From NCBI GenBank assembly GCA_029249445.1, contig JAQWHI010000011.1:1-32984 (forward strand): a stretch of DNA of 32,984 bases, given 5' to 3'. The notes beneath the pieces are model-generated. The model was not told the DNA's origin. It saw nothing but the letters and a program-made list of their open reading frames with translations, and made no database searches. Made by a program: the position numbers and the translations under genes. Origin of the DNA: Crocinitomicaceae bacterium. GTDB taxonomy: Bacteria > Bacteroidota > Bacteroidia > Flavobacteriales_D > Crocinitomicaceae. Below are positions 1 to 8,600 of this stretch, piece by piece. Position 1 is the stretch's first letter. Each line of letters begins with the position of its first letter.

Positions 1-127
1 GTCTAAAACCAAGTTGATCTCCAAAAGGCCCATCTCCTATTATTTCTGAGCCTAGCTGTGTCCATTGTGCGTGTAGATTAAAACAAAGAAGGCAAGCAAT
101 AAAGTTAAGTGCAAATATTTTTTTCAT
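1..127 (-). CDS. Secreted propeller-like protein, N-terminal fragment
   Basis: Only the first 42 codons lie in the window; the gene continues past the left edge. The ATG is followed by a clear signal peptide (Lys-Lys, then a hydrophobic stretch ending in LHAQ). The mature start WTQLGSEI..GD..GDQLGF resembles the opening of FG-GAP-like repeat proteins of Bacteroidota, where WTQ(L/I)G and GDxxG motifs recur and a T9SS sorting tail is common. That family call is inference from about 20 residues. The start lies 16 bp from the left end of a short inverted-repeat element (144-296), so the promoter is either inside that element or lies beyond it. Confidence 0.6.
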   Translation of the reverse strand, partial: MKKIFALNFIACLLCFNLHAQWTQLGSEIIGDGPFGDQLGFR

Positions 128-143
128 AGTTACAAGGATACCA

Positions 144-296
144 GGTTCTGTCGCATCTACCAAATTTAACCGATTTAAATTGATAAAATTCAAATGTCAT
201 AAAATAAATTCAATTGAAAATCAGCACTTTAGTTTTTTATCTGATTCCATTTTTCTTAAAAAAAAAAGCAAAAAAATAGACAGATGCGACAGAACC
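144..296. repeat. MITE-like element, 153 bp, 15-bp terminal inverted repeats
   Basis: The left end GGTTCTGTCGCATCT (144-158) is matched exactly by its reverse complement AGATGCGACAGAACC at 282-296. The AT-rich interior has no credible coding sequence. The ends match those of elements at 13583, 25125 and 26557, but the interior differs, so this is a second subfamily with the same termini. No target duplication is visible. It sits between the 3' end of the PorE-like gene, 8 bp away, and the start of the gene at the left edge. The first bases resemble IS6-family ends (GGTTCTGTTGCA is typical there), but no transposase is in the window. Confidence 0.85.
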
Positions 297-304
297 ATTG
301 CGGC

Positions 305-3300
305 TTACTTCTTTATTAATTTAATCTCCACTCTTCTATTTAACGCTTTTTTGCTAGCCGTCGAATTGTCATTGACGGGCTGTTCAAAGCCGTAACCAAT
401 GAATTCAATATCATCTCGCTTATACCCTTTGGAATTTAAATAATTTGCGACAGCCAGCGCCCTTTTTTCAGAAAGCTCAATGTTGTAGTTTTTATTCCCT
501 ACGTTATCTGTATGCCCTTCGATAACCACCTGGTAATCGATGTATTCATTCAAGATTGGTAGTATTCGATTCAATTCTACAAAACTCTCGGATTTTAAGT
601 CAAATTTTGCAGTTTCAAAAAATATGTTGTTGATTTTAACCGATTTATTCCCTGAAAGAAGTTCCTCAAAAGAAACCATGTCGACATCTACTTTAATTTC
701 TTCCATACTTGAAGCATTTCGTAGATCGACGTTATTGGAAGAGGGAAAGTACTGGTCATTGTCAACGAAATAGCCATAATTACGACCCGTTGGAAGCACA
801 ATAAAATAGGATCCGTCGGAAGGGTTTGTGGTTGCCGTTCCCATATTTTCACCGGTCGACAAATCCTCCCACGACACCTTTGCAGAGATTGGTTGACTCT
901 TTGAATTTTTGATGACTCCCGAGATTGTAGTAACTAATTCAGGACGTAAATCTTCTGGCAGGGTGAATGTAAAGATATCAGAGCTCGAACTTTTCATGGT
1001 AAAATCAAATATTTTGGTGGAAGCTTGCGCGAATACTGTCCCCAAATCTTCGGCGGTTTCAGCATGGAAAAATGCACCTTTCGTTCGGGTTGAGATGTAC
1101 ATTAAATCGTCGTAAGCTTGGCTCCCTTCATCGACTTCCAATGCAATCGTATAGGTTTTATAAATACTGCCTTTCGATCGAAGCCTGCCGATTACGGCTT
1201 TTAACGTTTCACAGCTGTTCGCATCGCCATCTGACATGAGAATAATACTCTTACTAGCGCTACTTTTTTGTGCGGCATCTTTCATATAAACCGATGCCAT
1301 TTCAAAGGCCTCATACATGGGTGTACCACCATCGGCGTAAACATCCGAGATAAAGTCAGTTAGCTGTTTTGCATCATCCGAAAATTGACAATAGAAGCTA
1401 AACGGTTCGTAACAGGATCCATTAAAAGCCAAAATTGAGACTTCTGTATTGTTTGCTAAGGCTGATACACAAACTTCGTGAGCCGCTTCGCGCATTGCTT
1501 CCATTTTATTTCCTTCACCCATGCTACCCGAGACATCCAGCAACAAAATCAAACTCGACTTTTCGGCACTTTTTTCCTTGGCGGCATAGAACACGTTTTT
1601 ACCATCGGTAGAAAACTTGAAACCCCAATCGTTTTCAGAGGAATTGATTTCTTTTCCAAGGTTTTCTGGGACAGACCAATCTCTCCAATCTTCCGAAAGC
1701 AGAGTTGATTTAAACACGTCCAGTCGTCCAAATCCAGCGTGACCCTCAGAAGAAAAGTAGAGTGTTTTGCCATCTGGATGCAAGTATGGGCTTCTCTCGG
1801 AGTAAGGCGTATTAATTTTTGATCCTAGATTGACCGGATTAGACCATTTTCCGTTGTCTAACTTATTCGAGATATAAATGTCTGTTTGATAATTATCGTC
1901 TCCAAAATACGACATGTTATTTTCTACGTAGAAATTCTCACCACCAGGCCGCGTACTCACGAAAATAATGGTTCTTCCATCTGCCGATAGCATAGCATCT
2001 CCTTCATAATACTTCGTGTTGATAGGATACGGCAATGAAACGGGAGCTGTCCATAAACCATTCAGTCCAATTGATGAAGTTTGGATATCACCGTTGCTAT
2101 CTCCAGTCCAAAGAAACATCGTGTTTCCATCTGCACTAATCGACAGTGGCGCTTCATTTCCATAAGGTGACGACAATGACGAGACCATATCGGCGGTTCC
2201 AAAAACACCATTTTTCCCGCTAGATTCAAAGATATCTTCCCCTCCAATATTGTCTTTACGTTCTTTTCCACAAAAGAAGAGTCTCTTACCATCTAAACTT
2301 GGCACAGGCGCATATTCATCATACGCAGTATTGACTCTTTTGAGACTAGAAATAGTTACTGATGTTTCGGCTTTCTCTAATTCATTTAGAAGGTCCGTGA
2401 CTTTATTCCCATTTTTCGTTTGAAACTTTGCTTCAAACTCTGTCAATGTCACTTTCGCAGAAGTCCAGTCCTTATTTTTAATATCACTTTCAATCATTCG
2501 TTGCAGCGCGACCCAAGCAAGATCTAATGGAGCTAAATTATTAACGAATGTTTCGTATGCAAAGTAATTATTATCCGTAACGCCGATATTAAAAAAAAGA
2601 CTTTCTACTTCACCTACTTCATAGCTCCAATCCTGGAGCTTTGTGCGGTGATACGGATCTAAATAATTACCAAAATCTTTATAAATATTGTTGAAAGTGA
2701 CCGGATGTCCATCGAATAAAAGTGCATCGAATAGTTTATCTTGAAAGGTAACAAAGTTGTCTAAATAGCGCGGGTTAGCGCACAGAAATTTCATTCCACC
2801 TATGTGCCGACTTTGAAAGGACAGTAATTCGATGCTGTCAACTGCCATGTCAAAATAGTGGCTCTTAGAATTATTCTCACAGAAGCGAATGTATCCGTCC
2901 ACGGTTCCATCTGTTTGTTCAACAAAAAGCAAGCGATTCTTTTCCCTGTCCGCTTCAAATTTTAGATGTGAATTGGGGTATTTTTGTATGAACTGCACGA
3001 TCGCTTCAGACGAATTCTTTTGCTTGGCGGTTTTGAGTGCGCAAACATCTCGATAGCGTATCGCTGAATCTAATTGTGCAGCATTTGGATACTGAGTTAA
3101 AAACTGAATATAGGCTGCTTCCGTATTTGATTTCATCGCAATCTGAAACGCAAGAATATCACGTTTTTGAACGGCTATCAGACGTTGTGAGGTTGAACCC
3201 TTATAAAAGTCAATAAAATGCTGATAAGCAATTATCGTATTAACAGTGCATGCATACTCCAAACCGAGATCAAATGAGATATTTCGATGAAAAAAAATAG

Positions 3301-3640
3301 TATCAAGCACTACACCTTCTTTTTCTAGTTTTAATTTAGTTTTTTCATCAATTTGATTATAATACTTCGAGGCTTTTTCAAAATTATGAAAAGCATTTTC
3401 TGGATTGAAAGCCGCGTATTTTTTTTGATTGCGGAGTAAGCCTTGAACAAAATTGGCACGAGCGTCGTTTCCATCTTTCGATAACACTTTATTTACGCCT
3501 TTTTCGACTTTTTCGTATTTTCCTTTTTTGAAATGCTTGTATTCGGAAATTTGTGCAAAGACCAGTGTATTAAAGCAACTAAAGATGAAGAGCAAAAATA
3601 GGTTTTGCTTTTGTTGATTGTTATAATTAAGATTATTCAT
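305..3640 (-). CDS. PorE-like TPR/PD40/OmpA envelope protein with inserted vWA domain
   Basis: 1111 aa. A signal peptide ends near residue 30 (LVFAQ). Residues 30-430 are helical and TPR-like. Residues 437-695 hold PD40 propeller blades with repeated SxDGxxxxF motifs. Residues 695-885 form a von Willebrand A domain with the MIDAS motif DVSGS (702-706), GGTP near 771-774 and SDGD at 803-806. Residues 903-990 look like a carboxypeptidase-regulatory domain. Residues 1002-1111 are an OmpA C-terminal peptidoglycan-binding domain (EGHTDNVG, LSEKRA, NRRVEI). TPR-PD40-regulatory-OmpA is the known architecture of PorE, which links the T9SS to peptidoglycan. Here the vWA interrupts the last PD40 blade: FSTDGKNVFYA comes before it and DIFTFTLPEDLRP after it. 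PorE itself is a lipoprotein, but this signal peptide looks like type I, so this may be a paralogue and not the core subunit. The domains are clear; the T9SS role is inference. Confidence 0.85.
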   Translation of the reverse strand: MNNLNYNNQQKQNLFLLFIFSCFNTLVFAQISEYKHFKKGKYEKVEKGVNKVLSKDGNDARANFVQGLLRNQKKYAAFNPENAFHNFEKASKYYNQIDEKTKLKLEKEGVVLDTIFFHRNISFDLGLEYACTVNTIIAYQHFIDFYKGSTSQRLIAVQKRDILAFQIAMKSNTEAAYIQFLTQYPNAAQLDSAIRYRDVCALKTAKQKNSSEAIVQFIQKYPNSHLKFEADREKNRLLFVEQTDGTVDGYIRFCENNSKSHYFDMAVDSIELLSFQSRHIGGMKFLCANPRYLDNFVTFQDKLFDALLFDGHPVTFNNIYKDFGNYLDPYHRTKLQDWSYEVGEVESLFFNIGVTDNNYFAYETFVNNLAPLDLAWVALQRMIESDIKNKDWTSAKVTLTEFEAKFQTKNGNKVTDLLNELEKAETSVTISSLKRVNTAYDEYAPVPSLDGKRLFFCGKERKDNIGGEDIFESSGKNGVFGTADMVSSLSSPYGNEAPLSISADGNTMFLWTGDSNGDIQTSSIGLNGLWTAPVSLPYPINTKYYEGDAMLSADGRTIIFVSTRPGGENFYVENNMSYFGDDNYQTDIYISNKLDNGKWSNPVNLGSKINTPYSERSPYLHPDGKTLYFSSEGHAGFGRLDVFKSTLLSEDWRDWSVPENLGKEINSSENDWGFKFSTDGKNVFYAAKEKSAEKSSLILLLDVSGSMGEGNKMEAMREAAHEVCVSALANNTEVSILAFNGSCYEPFSFYCQFSDDAKQLTDFISDVYADGGTPMYEAFEMASVYMKDAAQKSSASKSIILMSDGDANSCETLKAVIGRLRSKGSIYKTYTIALEVDEGSQAYDDLMYISTRTKGAFFHAETAEDLGTVFAQASTKIFDFTMKSSSSDIFTFTLPEDLRPELVTTISGVIKNSKSQPISAKVSWEDLSTGENMGTATTNPSDGSYFIVLPTGRNYGYFVDNDQYFPSSNNVDLRNASSMEEIKVDVDMVSFEELLSGNKSVKINNIFFETAKFDLKSESFVELNRILPILNEYIDYQVVIEGHTDNVGNKNYNIELSEKRALAVANYLNSKGYKRDDIEFIGYGFEQPVNDNSTASKKALNRRVEIKLIKK

Positions 3641-3780
3641 ATTTGGTTTTATGCTGTTTTACGTCGTCAATGATATTTGAACTTTTAAGCTTAAAAAATA
3701 AGATAGATTTCTTTCTAATTTAGGTTAAATTTTTGAACTTGATTTTTTCTAGCTTTCATTGTTTTCTGTATTGTCATTTT

Positions 3781-3797
3781 GGTAGATGCGACAGACC
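3781..3797 (+). repeat. Solitary right end of the GGTTCTGTCGCAT element family
   Basis: GGTAGATGCGACAGACC matches the reverse complement of the left end of the 144-296 element (GGTAGATGCGACAGAACC) with a single missing A. No matching left end or similar interior is visible in the preceding 150 bp, so this is either a decayed copy or the far end of a longer unit. The surrounding gap 3641-3840 is AT-rich and otherwise shows nothing clear. Confidence 0.55.
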
Positions 3798-3840
3798 TCT
3801 TGTTAGCTGCAACTTTGACCGAGACATCTAAAATACTATT

Positions 3841-4086
3841 ATGAATAAAATCACTACACTAATTTTTATAACTTTAATGGGAACTATAGTTTCATGCGAT
3901 AACCAAAATAACCTTGAGACGAATTCCTCAAATTCACTTCAAGAAGTTACGAGCGATACAACAACAATTAAAGCTCTGATAATTGAATGGAATAATTGTT
4001 TAGTGAAACAAGAAACCAAAAATTTGCAGAATCTTTATTCAAATCAAGTTTCAATTTATGGAATCTTGAGTTTTTGTCCAGGATAA
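3841..4086 (+). pseudogene. Truncated lipoprotein, likely gene remnant
   Basis: An 81-aa reading frame with a good lipoprotein signal: basic start, hydrophobic segment, then VSC at residue 19. The following IEWNNCLVKQ..NLQNLYSNQVSIYG resembles the start of longer Bacteroidota lipoproteins whose first domain contains WNxxL..K....LxxLYxxxVxxYG. The frame then runs into ILSFCPG and stops, because it enters the antisense of the last codons of the CotH-LysM gene. The two genes overlap tail to tail by 31 bp. The LysM gene ends in a normal YPGQKLKIP terminus, so the lipoprotein appears to have lost its 3' part at this junction. It could instead be an expressed small lipoprotein. Confidence 0.5.
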
Positions 4087-7000
4087 ATAGTATCACTATC
4101 CAATCCGTTATATTTTTTAATCGCTATTATTGTTGTTCTATATTTCTGGGCAATTCCGTATAAACTGTCGCCGGATCTCACTCGATAGATGACCCTAGAT
4201 GAATAATTAGAAGACTTCTTTATTGAGGTTGATTTTAAACCCTTTCTATCCTTCACTTTCAGTTTTCTACCGGCGTATATTATTGTTCCTCGCATTCCAT
4301 TTAACCTCTGCAACTCAGAGATTCCCATTCCATACTTCTCAGCGATTGTTCCTAAACTTTCCCCCGATCTAATCTCATGGTATGTAAAACTGTTAGATGA
4401 AGATGATTTTGTCCTTCCTTTCTCCATCATCTCATCTGAAGATAGATTTATTTTATCTTCATCTGATTGAATTGCCATAGGACCGGAAACATCTTTTTCA
4501 CACGGACAATATTTCTTCTGTTGCTCTTCTGTAAAATAGTATTTTTCAGAAGGCTTATAGCCTTTAATCCTTGATTTAACTTTCGAGAAACCTTTGTAAT
4601 TCCCATCGGTACAAGTTTCCCAGTACTTTAATGCTTCATAATTTGAATAATCACAAAACTGCATCAATGTGTAAGCTGATAACAAACCAGACTGATGCCA
4701 GCCATTCCAACAGTGAATGTACATAGCTCCAGTAGTTGTATCATTTGCACGATCCATCACATCCTTGAGATAATCGTCTAAGTAATTATCCAATTTTGGA
4801 CGACAAATATATTCAAAACCCTCATTAGCTAGTGAGTCTAAACGTTCTTGTGGGTACCAATATTCAAAATTATGAGAGTATAAATAAACGGCCTTATCAA
4901 ACCCAACTTCCGAAAGTTGTTTTAATCCCCAAGAAGGCATTGGGTTCCATAAATAGTATTTCGGGATCGTATCTTTCAGGAAAATATTATTCCCTCCTCC
5001 CCTGTAAACAAGGTCATATAGAACCACTCTGAAATTTCTTGTACCGTAAAATCGATCATCTCCTCGGCCTTTGTTATCGATAACGCGTTTCTCAATTGAA
5101 CTCAACCCATATTTATCCTCAGTCACTCTTTTTGTAACAGCCTCTTCATTAGATAAATCTTTAAATACTTCTGCAGCAGTTTCAACTGTATCCACTTTAG
5201 TCTGAGCAATAGAACTAGTAGTTAAACCTAACATAAAGATGAGTATACTTAAATTCTGAATGTTTCGTTTGTGAAAGAAAAAAAGTACTACTGAAAAAGT
5301 AAAAACTGTAGCAAGTATAAACCAGGTCATTGACTTGTCTTTTTTCTCTTCTCTCATTGATTCAGGTATTAAAACACCAAATGTTATCCCTTTCATATTC
5401 TTCAATTTCACATTATAAATTTGTACGCCGGATGAATCCTTTTCAATCAAAAATCCCGGATGCTCGATCTGTAAAGAATCACTTATCGTGTATTGCAGGC
5501 TATCTATCCAACCTTCTTTGTCTATCAAAGCAAACATAACATCATTTACAAAAGTCATGCCCTCCATAAAATTAAGGACTTTTACATCTTTATTTTGAAC
5601 ATGCTGCTCGAATAACTCACAACTATTTGTTAACACGACTTCTTCACCCTTAGCAAGAGATACATCACTCAAATCGATAATTTCTCCTGTCTTATCCTCG
5701 TATAACCTCACCCCTTTTAAAGATAATTCCTTTCCGGTTGGGTTAAATACCGTTACAAAAAGAAGTCCTTCTTTACTATCGTTATTGATATAATAACGTC
5801 GAATCTTTATACTTTGATTTGAAGATTTATTAATGTGTTCAAACTTAGCTTTCAATGAAATCCCTCCTGATGAAAGATCAAGCGAGCGTTTTTGATCCTT
5901 TGAACCGTCCGACCATTCTTTAAATTTATACAAGTGATTAGATTGAATCACTTCAAGGTCATGCTTATACTCAGTGAAAAATTTCCCGTCTATTTCATTC
6001 ACATGTACCTCAGATCCATTCATCGTAAGGCTATTGAAATATTTAATATTTTGAGAAATACTCAAACTTTCGGGTTCTGTTAGCTTAAATACATCTCGCA
6101 AATGCTTTATAGCCGATGGAGGGCGCTTATCAAGAAACGATTTCAATTTGCGGACTTGACCACTCCACGAAGACTTGGTCTCGTTGTACAATCTATCTCG
6201 CCGCGCCCAATGCCTTTCAAACTCAGATTCCATCTCTGCAATATTTCTATCTATCTTAGCTGCGAAATTTGAAGGATTTAGTTTTGTAGCCATTAGGTAG
6301 TTGTATTGCTTTATAAATCGTTCTTTAAATTTATCATTCATCAGTATATGCTTTAAAAGATCTATTGCATATGGTGGATTATACCAGTGCTCTGAGATTG
6401 GAAATGTTCTATCCCTTATAAAATTTCTATTCAAGAAATCATGTCTGCAAGCAATGTCAACATCGTACAAAACCCATTTCCACTTTCCTCCAGAGGGCTT
6501 AAAAAAACGAATATTGCCGCGATAATCCATATTACTGATGAAAGTCTCAATGATACTATAATTAAAGAAGTTCTCTACATCGATACTATCTGAAACACGC
6601 TCATAAAAATCAGTGTCCTCATGATGAGTTCTTACATAATCAATCAATGATTTATAGGTTTTATCTCTAAATCCGGACCCTTGTATTTCCCAGAATGAGC
6701 CCTTCTTCCAGCCAAAGCGATAACGGTAATAATCACCATTTACTTTTTCACGAATATTATGAATACCCCAATATACTCCATTCACATATAGTACAACGGA
6801 ACGCGATGCTTTAGTGTTCACATTGATATCGTCGGCAACCATGGAAATAGACATATCTTTCAGGCGTGTTTTGTTCTGATCATTTCCAGATGTTCTTAAC
6901 ACTAGATGCTGGTAACTTCTATATGGTAATTGGCGAAATGCTTTTACATTTATTTTTCCTTTGCCATGTAATTCCTTCCTCGCAGACATTTGTAAGGACT

Positions 7001-7544
7001 TTTCATTCCACCCTAAAGTCATTCCACCATATGTCTTTAGATCGATTTCAAGTTCTTCTTTTAAGTCATTATTAAAGAAAAACTGAGCATGTGCAGCGAT
7101 GGGCTGTTTATCCCAGGCTCTTCCCACTGTTCTCGGATTTCCACCGGCTGTATCGGTAACCATATATCCAACATAAATTCCATTCGGAGGAAAAAAATCA
7201 TTTGGGTCTACAGTCAATGCTACAATGGGAAGATTATGCTTTTGATTCACAATGTAGTTACCTACAAAATTCTTGATTCTGCCCTCATTATCGCGATAAG
7301 AAATCTTCAAGACAGATGGAACATCTATTTTTACTTCATTGCTTACACTCCGAAATTTATTACTTGTAATCAATTCTACTTTTCCACCTTCTGGAACTTT
7401 CAACCTGATAGTGATATCTTCTTCATATACACCAGGTAAATGACTCAACTCAAGACCTTCACAATCCTTAAGATTATTGAATTTTTTATTGATTTGTCCA
7501 TAACTTATCCCAGAAAATAGTAGAAATGTGATGAGTAGTTTCAA
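4056..7544 (-). CDS. CotH-kinase / lamin-tail / phosphatase-like / LysM envelope protein
   Basis: 1162 aa with a signal peptide ending at SYGQ (17). Residues 100-500 are a CotH-type kinase domain: LPIVALTVDP, NGVYWGIHNIREK (255-267), WVLYDVD (357-363). Residues 590-720 look like a lamin-tail domain. Two hydrophobic segments follow (740-757 and 761-780); the second ends in SSIAQ and reads like an internal signal peptide. Residues 820-990 resemble a tyrosine/dual-specificity phosphatase around HCWNGWHQSG (944-953), but the usual catalytic Arg of HCxxGxxR is Gln. LysM repeats occupy 1053-1098 and 1119-1161. The start codon is TTG (7544-7542), overlapping the upstream TGA as TTGA; an in-frame TAG two codons earlier excludes a longer start. 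This implies translational coupling to the gene at 7541-8497. The protein probably anchors to peptidoglycan through LysM; its substrate is unknown. Confidence 0.85.
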   Translation of the reverse strand: MKLLITFLLFSGISYGQINKKFNNLKDCEGLELSHLPGVYEEDITIRLKVPEGGKVELITSNKFRSVSNEVKIDVPSVLKISYRDNEGRIKNFVGNYIVNQKHNLPIVALTVDPNDFFPPNGIYVGYMVTDTAGGNPRTVGRAWDKQPIAAHAQFFFNNDLKEELEIDLKTYGGMTLGWNEKSLQMSARKELHGKGKINVKAFRQLPYRSYQHLVLRTSGNDQNKTRLKDMSISMVADDINVNTKASRSVVLYVNGVYWGIHNIREKVNGDYYRYRFGWKKGSFWEIQGSGFRDKTYKSLIDYVRTHHEDTDFYERVSDSIDVENFFNYSIIETFISNMDYRGNIRFFKPSGGKWKWVLYDVDIACRHDFLNRNFIRDRTFPISEHWYNPPYAIDLLKHILMNDKFKERFIKQYNYLMATKLNPSNFAAKIDRNIAEMESEFERHWARRDRLYNETKSSWSGQVRKLKSFLDKRPPSAIKHLRDVFKLTEPESLSISQNIKYFNSLTMNGSEVHVNEIDGKFFTEYKHDLEVIQSNHLYKFKEWSDGSKDQKRSLDLSSGGISLKAKFEHINKSSNQSIKIRRYYINNDSKEGLLFVTVFNPTGKELSLKGVRLYEDKTGEIIDLSDVSLAKGEEVVLTNSCELFEQHVQNKDVKVLNFMEGMTFVNDVMFALIDKEGWIDSLQYTISDSLQIEHPGFLIEKDSSGVQIYNVKLKNMKGITFGVLIPESMREEKKDKSMTWFILATVFTFSVVLFFFHKRNIQNLSILIFMLGLTTSSIAQTKVDTVETAAEVFKDLSNEEAVTKRVTEDKYGLSSIEKRVIDNKGRGDDRFYGTRNFRVVLYDLVYRGGGNNIFLKDTIPKYYLWNPMPSWGLKQLSEVGFDKAVYLYSHNFEYWYPQERLDSLANEGFEYICRPKLDNYLDDYLKDVMDRANDTTTGAMYIHCWNGWHQSGLLSAYTLMQFCDYSNYEALKYWETCTDGNYKGFSKVKSRIKGYKPSEKYYFTEEQQKKYCPCEKDVSGPMAIQSDEDKINLSSDEMMEKGRTKSSSSNSFTYHEIRSGESLGTIAEKYGMGISELQRLNGMRGTIIYAGRKLKVKDRKGLKSTSIKKSSNYSSRVIYRVRSGDSLYGIAQKYRTTIIAIKKYNGLDSDTIYPGQKLKIP

Positions 7545-8497
7545 ATTCTATCTTTAAATTTTATCACTCTTGTCTTCACTTCCTCTTTATCTCTCATTAA
7601 ATATGGTCGATATAGTCCAAAATTGAACTTTAAGGTAGTGCCAAATTGGATCATTGGAACAGGCGCCTCAAAATCAGTAATTAATCTGGAATTAAACCCT
7701 AAGCTAAGGTATTTCATAGGGATAAAAAAAGATGCGCTGAATGAATAATGAGTAGGCAAAGTACTTGAGGAATAAGAAAGTATCCCAAAATCAAAACCGA
7801 TACATTTTCTAATCAAAAAACTAAGCTGTGTATTTAGAAAAGGTGAAGCACGAACTATGGAATCATTTGGCATTAATCTGTAGGTTGTATCTCGATACTC
7901 CAATTTTAATCCAACCTGAGAGTAACTGAACTTAGGTTTAGAAGAATATGAATCCTTAGATTTAATTCCAATTTTCGCATAAAGGGCAAGGCCATATATG
8001 GGATACAAATTAGAAAGTGAATTTATCTCCTTGGCGGAAACTTCTTGAGAAAACATTCCAAATGAAGGCTCAACAGAAAGAATAGTCGATTTTAGGTTTA
8101 AAAAACTCTTTTTCTCATATCTATAAATCTTTCTATCCACATAGGTTTCTAAATTATTAATGTCCTCTTTAAATGGATAAAAAGCCTTTAAAACTTTGGT
8201 TTTTTGAACAGCATCTTTGAAATTTTGGTTAAATACATCCGATCTCACTAGCTTAATTTCAATTGGCAGTATATATCTGTCACATCTATTCTTTAAAAGT
8301 TCATAAGAGCTCTCATTTCCTTCTGAATATTTCTCTAATTCAAAAAGTAATTCTCTCAGTTGAGCCGTATTTTTATCTCTATATTTTAAAAGTCCCTCTA
8401 ATTTCTCTGCGATTTCAAAAAAATTCTCTTCTGAGTTTTGACAAATAGACAAAAACGGGAAAAGTGTGAAGGCTAATAAACAGGTTGTTATTCTCAT
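7541..8497 (-). CDS. Predicted outer-membrane protein, unknown function
   Basis: 318 aa. A signal peptide ends near SICQ (20). Residues 22-130 are charged and helical, with KLEGLLKYRDKN and a Lys/Glu-rich stretch. From about 135 onward the sequence alternates in the manner of amphipathic beta strands (FSYSQVGLKLEYRDT, FLNTQLSFLIRK, HYSFSASFFIPM), which suggests a small outer-membrane barrel. There is no catalytic motif. It is the first gene of a two-gene operon with the CotH-LysM protein, whose TTG start overlaps its stop codon. A membrane partner or anchor for that protein is a reasonable guess. I do not recognise a named family. Confidence 0.7.
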   Translation of the reverse strand: MRITTCLLAFTLFPFLSICQNSEENFFEIAEKLEGLLKYRDKNTAQLRELLFELEKYSEGNESSYELLKNRCDRYILPIEIKLVRSDVFNQNFKDAVQKTKVLKAFYPFKEDINNLETYVDRKIYRYEKKSFLNLKSTILSVEPSFGMFSQEVSAKEINSLSNLYPIYGLALYAKIGIKSKDSYSSKPKFSYSQVGLKLEYRDTTYRLMPNDSIVRASPFLNTQLSFLIRKCIGFDFGILSYSSSTLPTHYSFSASFFIPMKYLSLGFNSRLITDFEAPVPMIQFGTTLKFNFGLYRPYLMRDKEEVKTRVIKFKDRI

Positions 8498-8550
8498 ACA
8501 AAAGAAATTGTGCTGAAATATATTAAATATTTCTAATTCAACTCAAAGAT

Positions 8551-8600
8551 TTCATGAAACATCTGTATTATTACATTTGTATCGTAAAATTTTCAGAATA
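8551..8600 (+). promoter_or_regulatory. Promoter with TACATTTG -7 box, copy 1 of a repeated module
   Basis: TACATTTG at 8572-8579 fits the Bacteroidota -7 consensus TAnnTTTG exactly; the -33 region is poor. The preceding TTCATGAAACATCTGTATT (8551-8569) is repeated exactly at 13782-13800, upstream of an unrelated lipoprotein gene. Transcription would begin near 8586 and read into the hairpin at 8635-8679. Confidence 0.6.

Noticed and set aside
180..395. 71-aa plus-strand open frame
   Set aside because: It runs through the short inverted-repeat element and into the antisense of the PorE-like gene's OmpA domain.
7089..7439. 116-aa plus-strand open frame
   Set aside because: It is antisense to the CotH-domain N-terminus and has no protein features.
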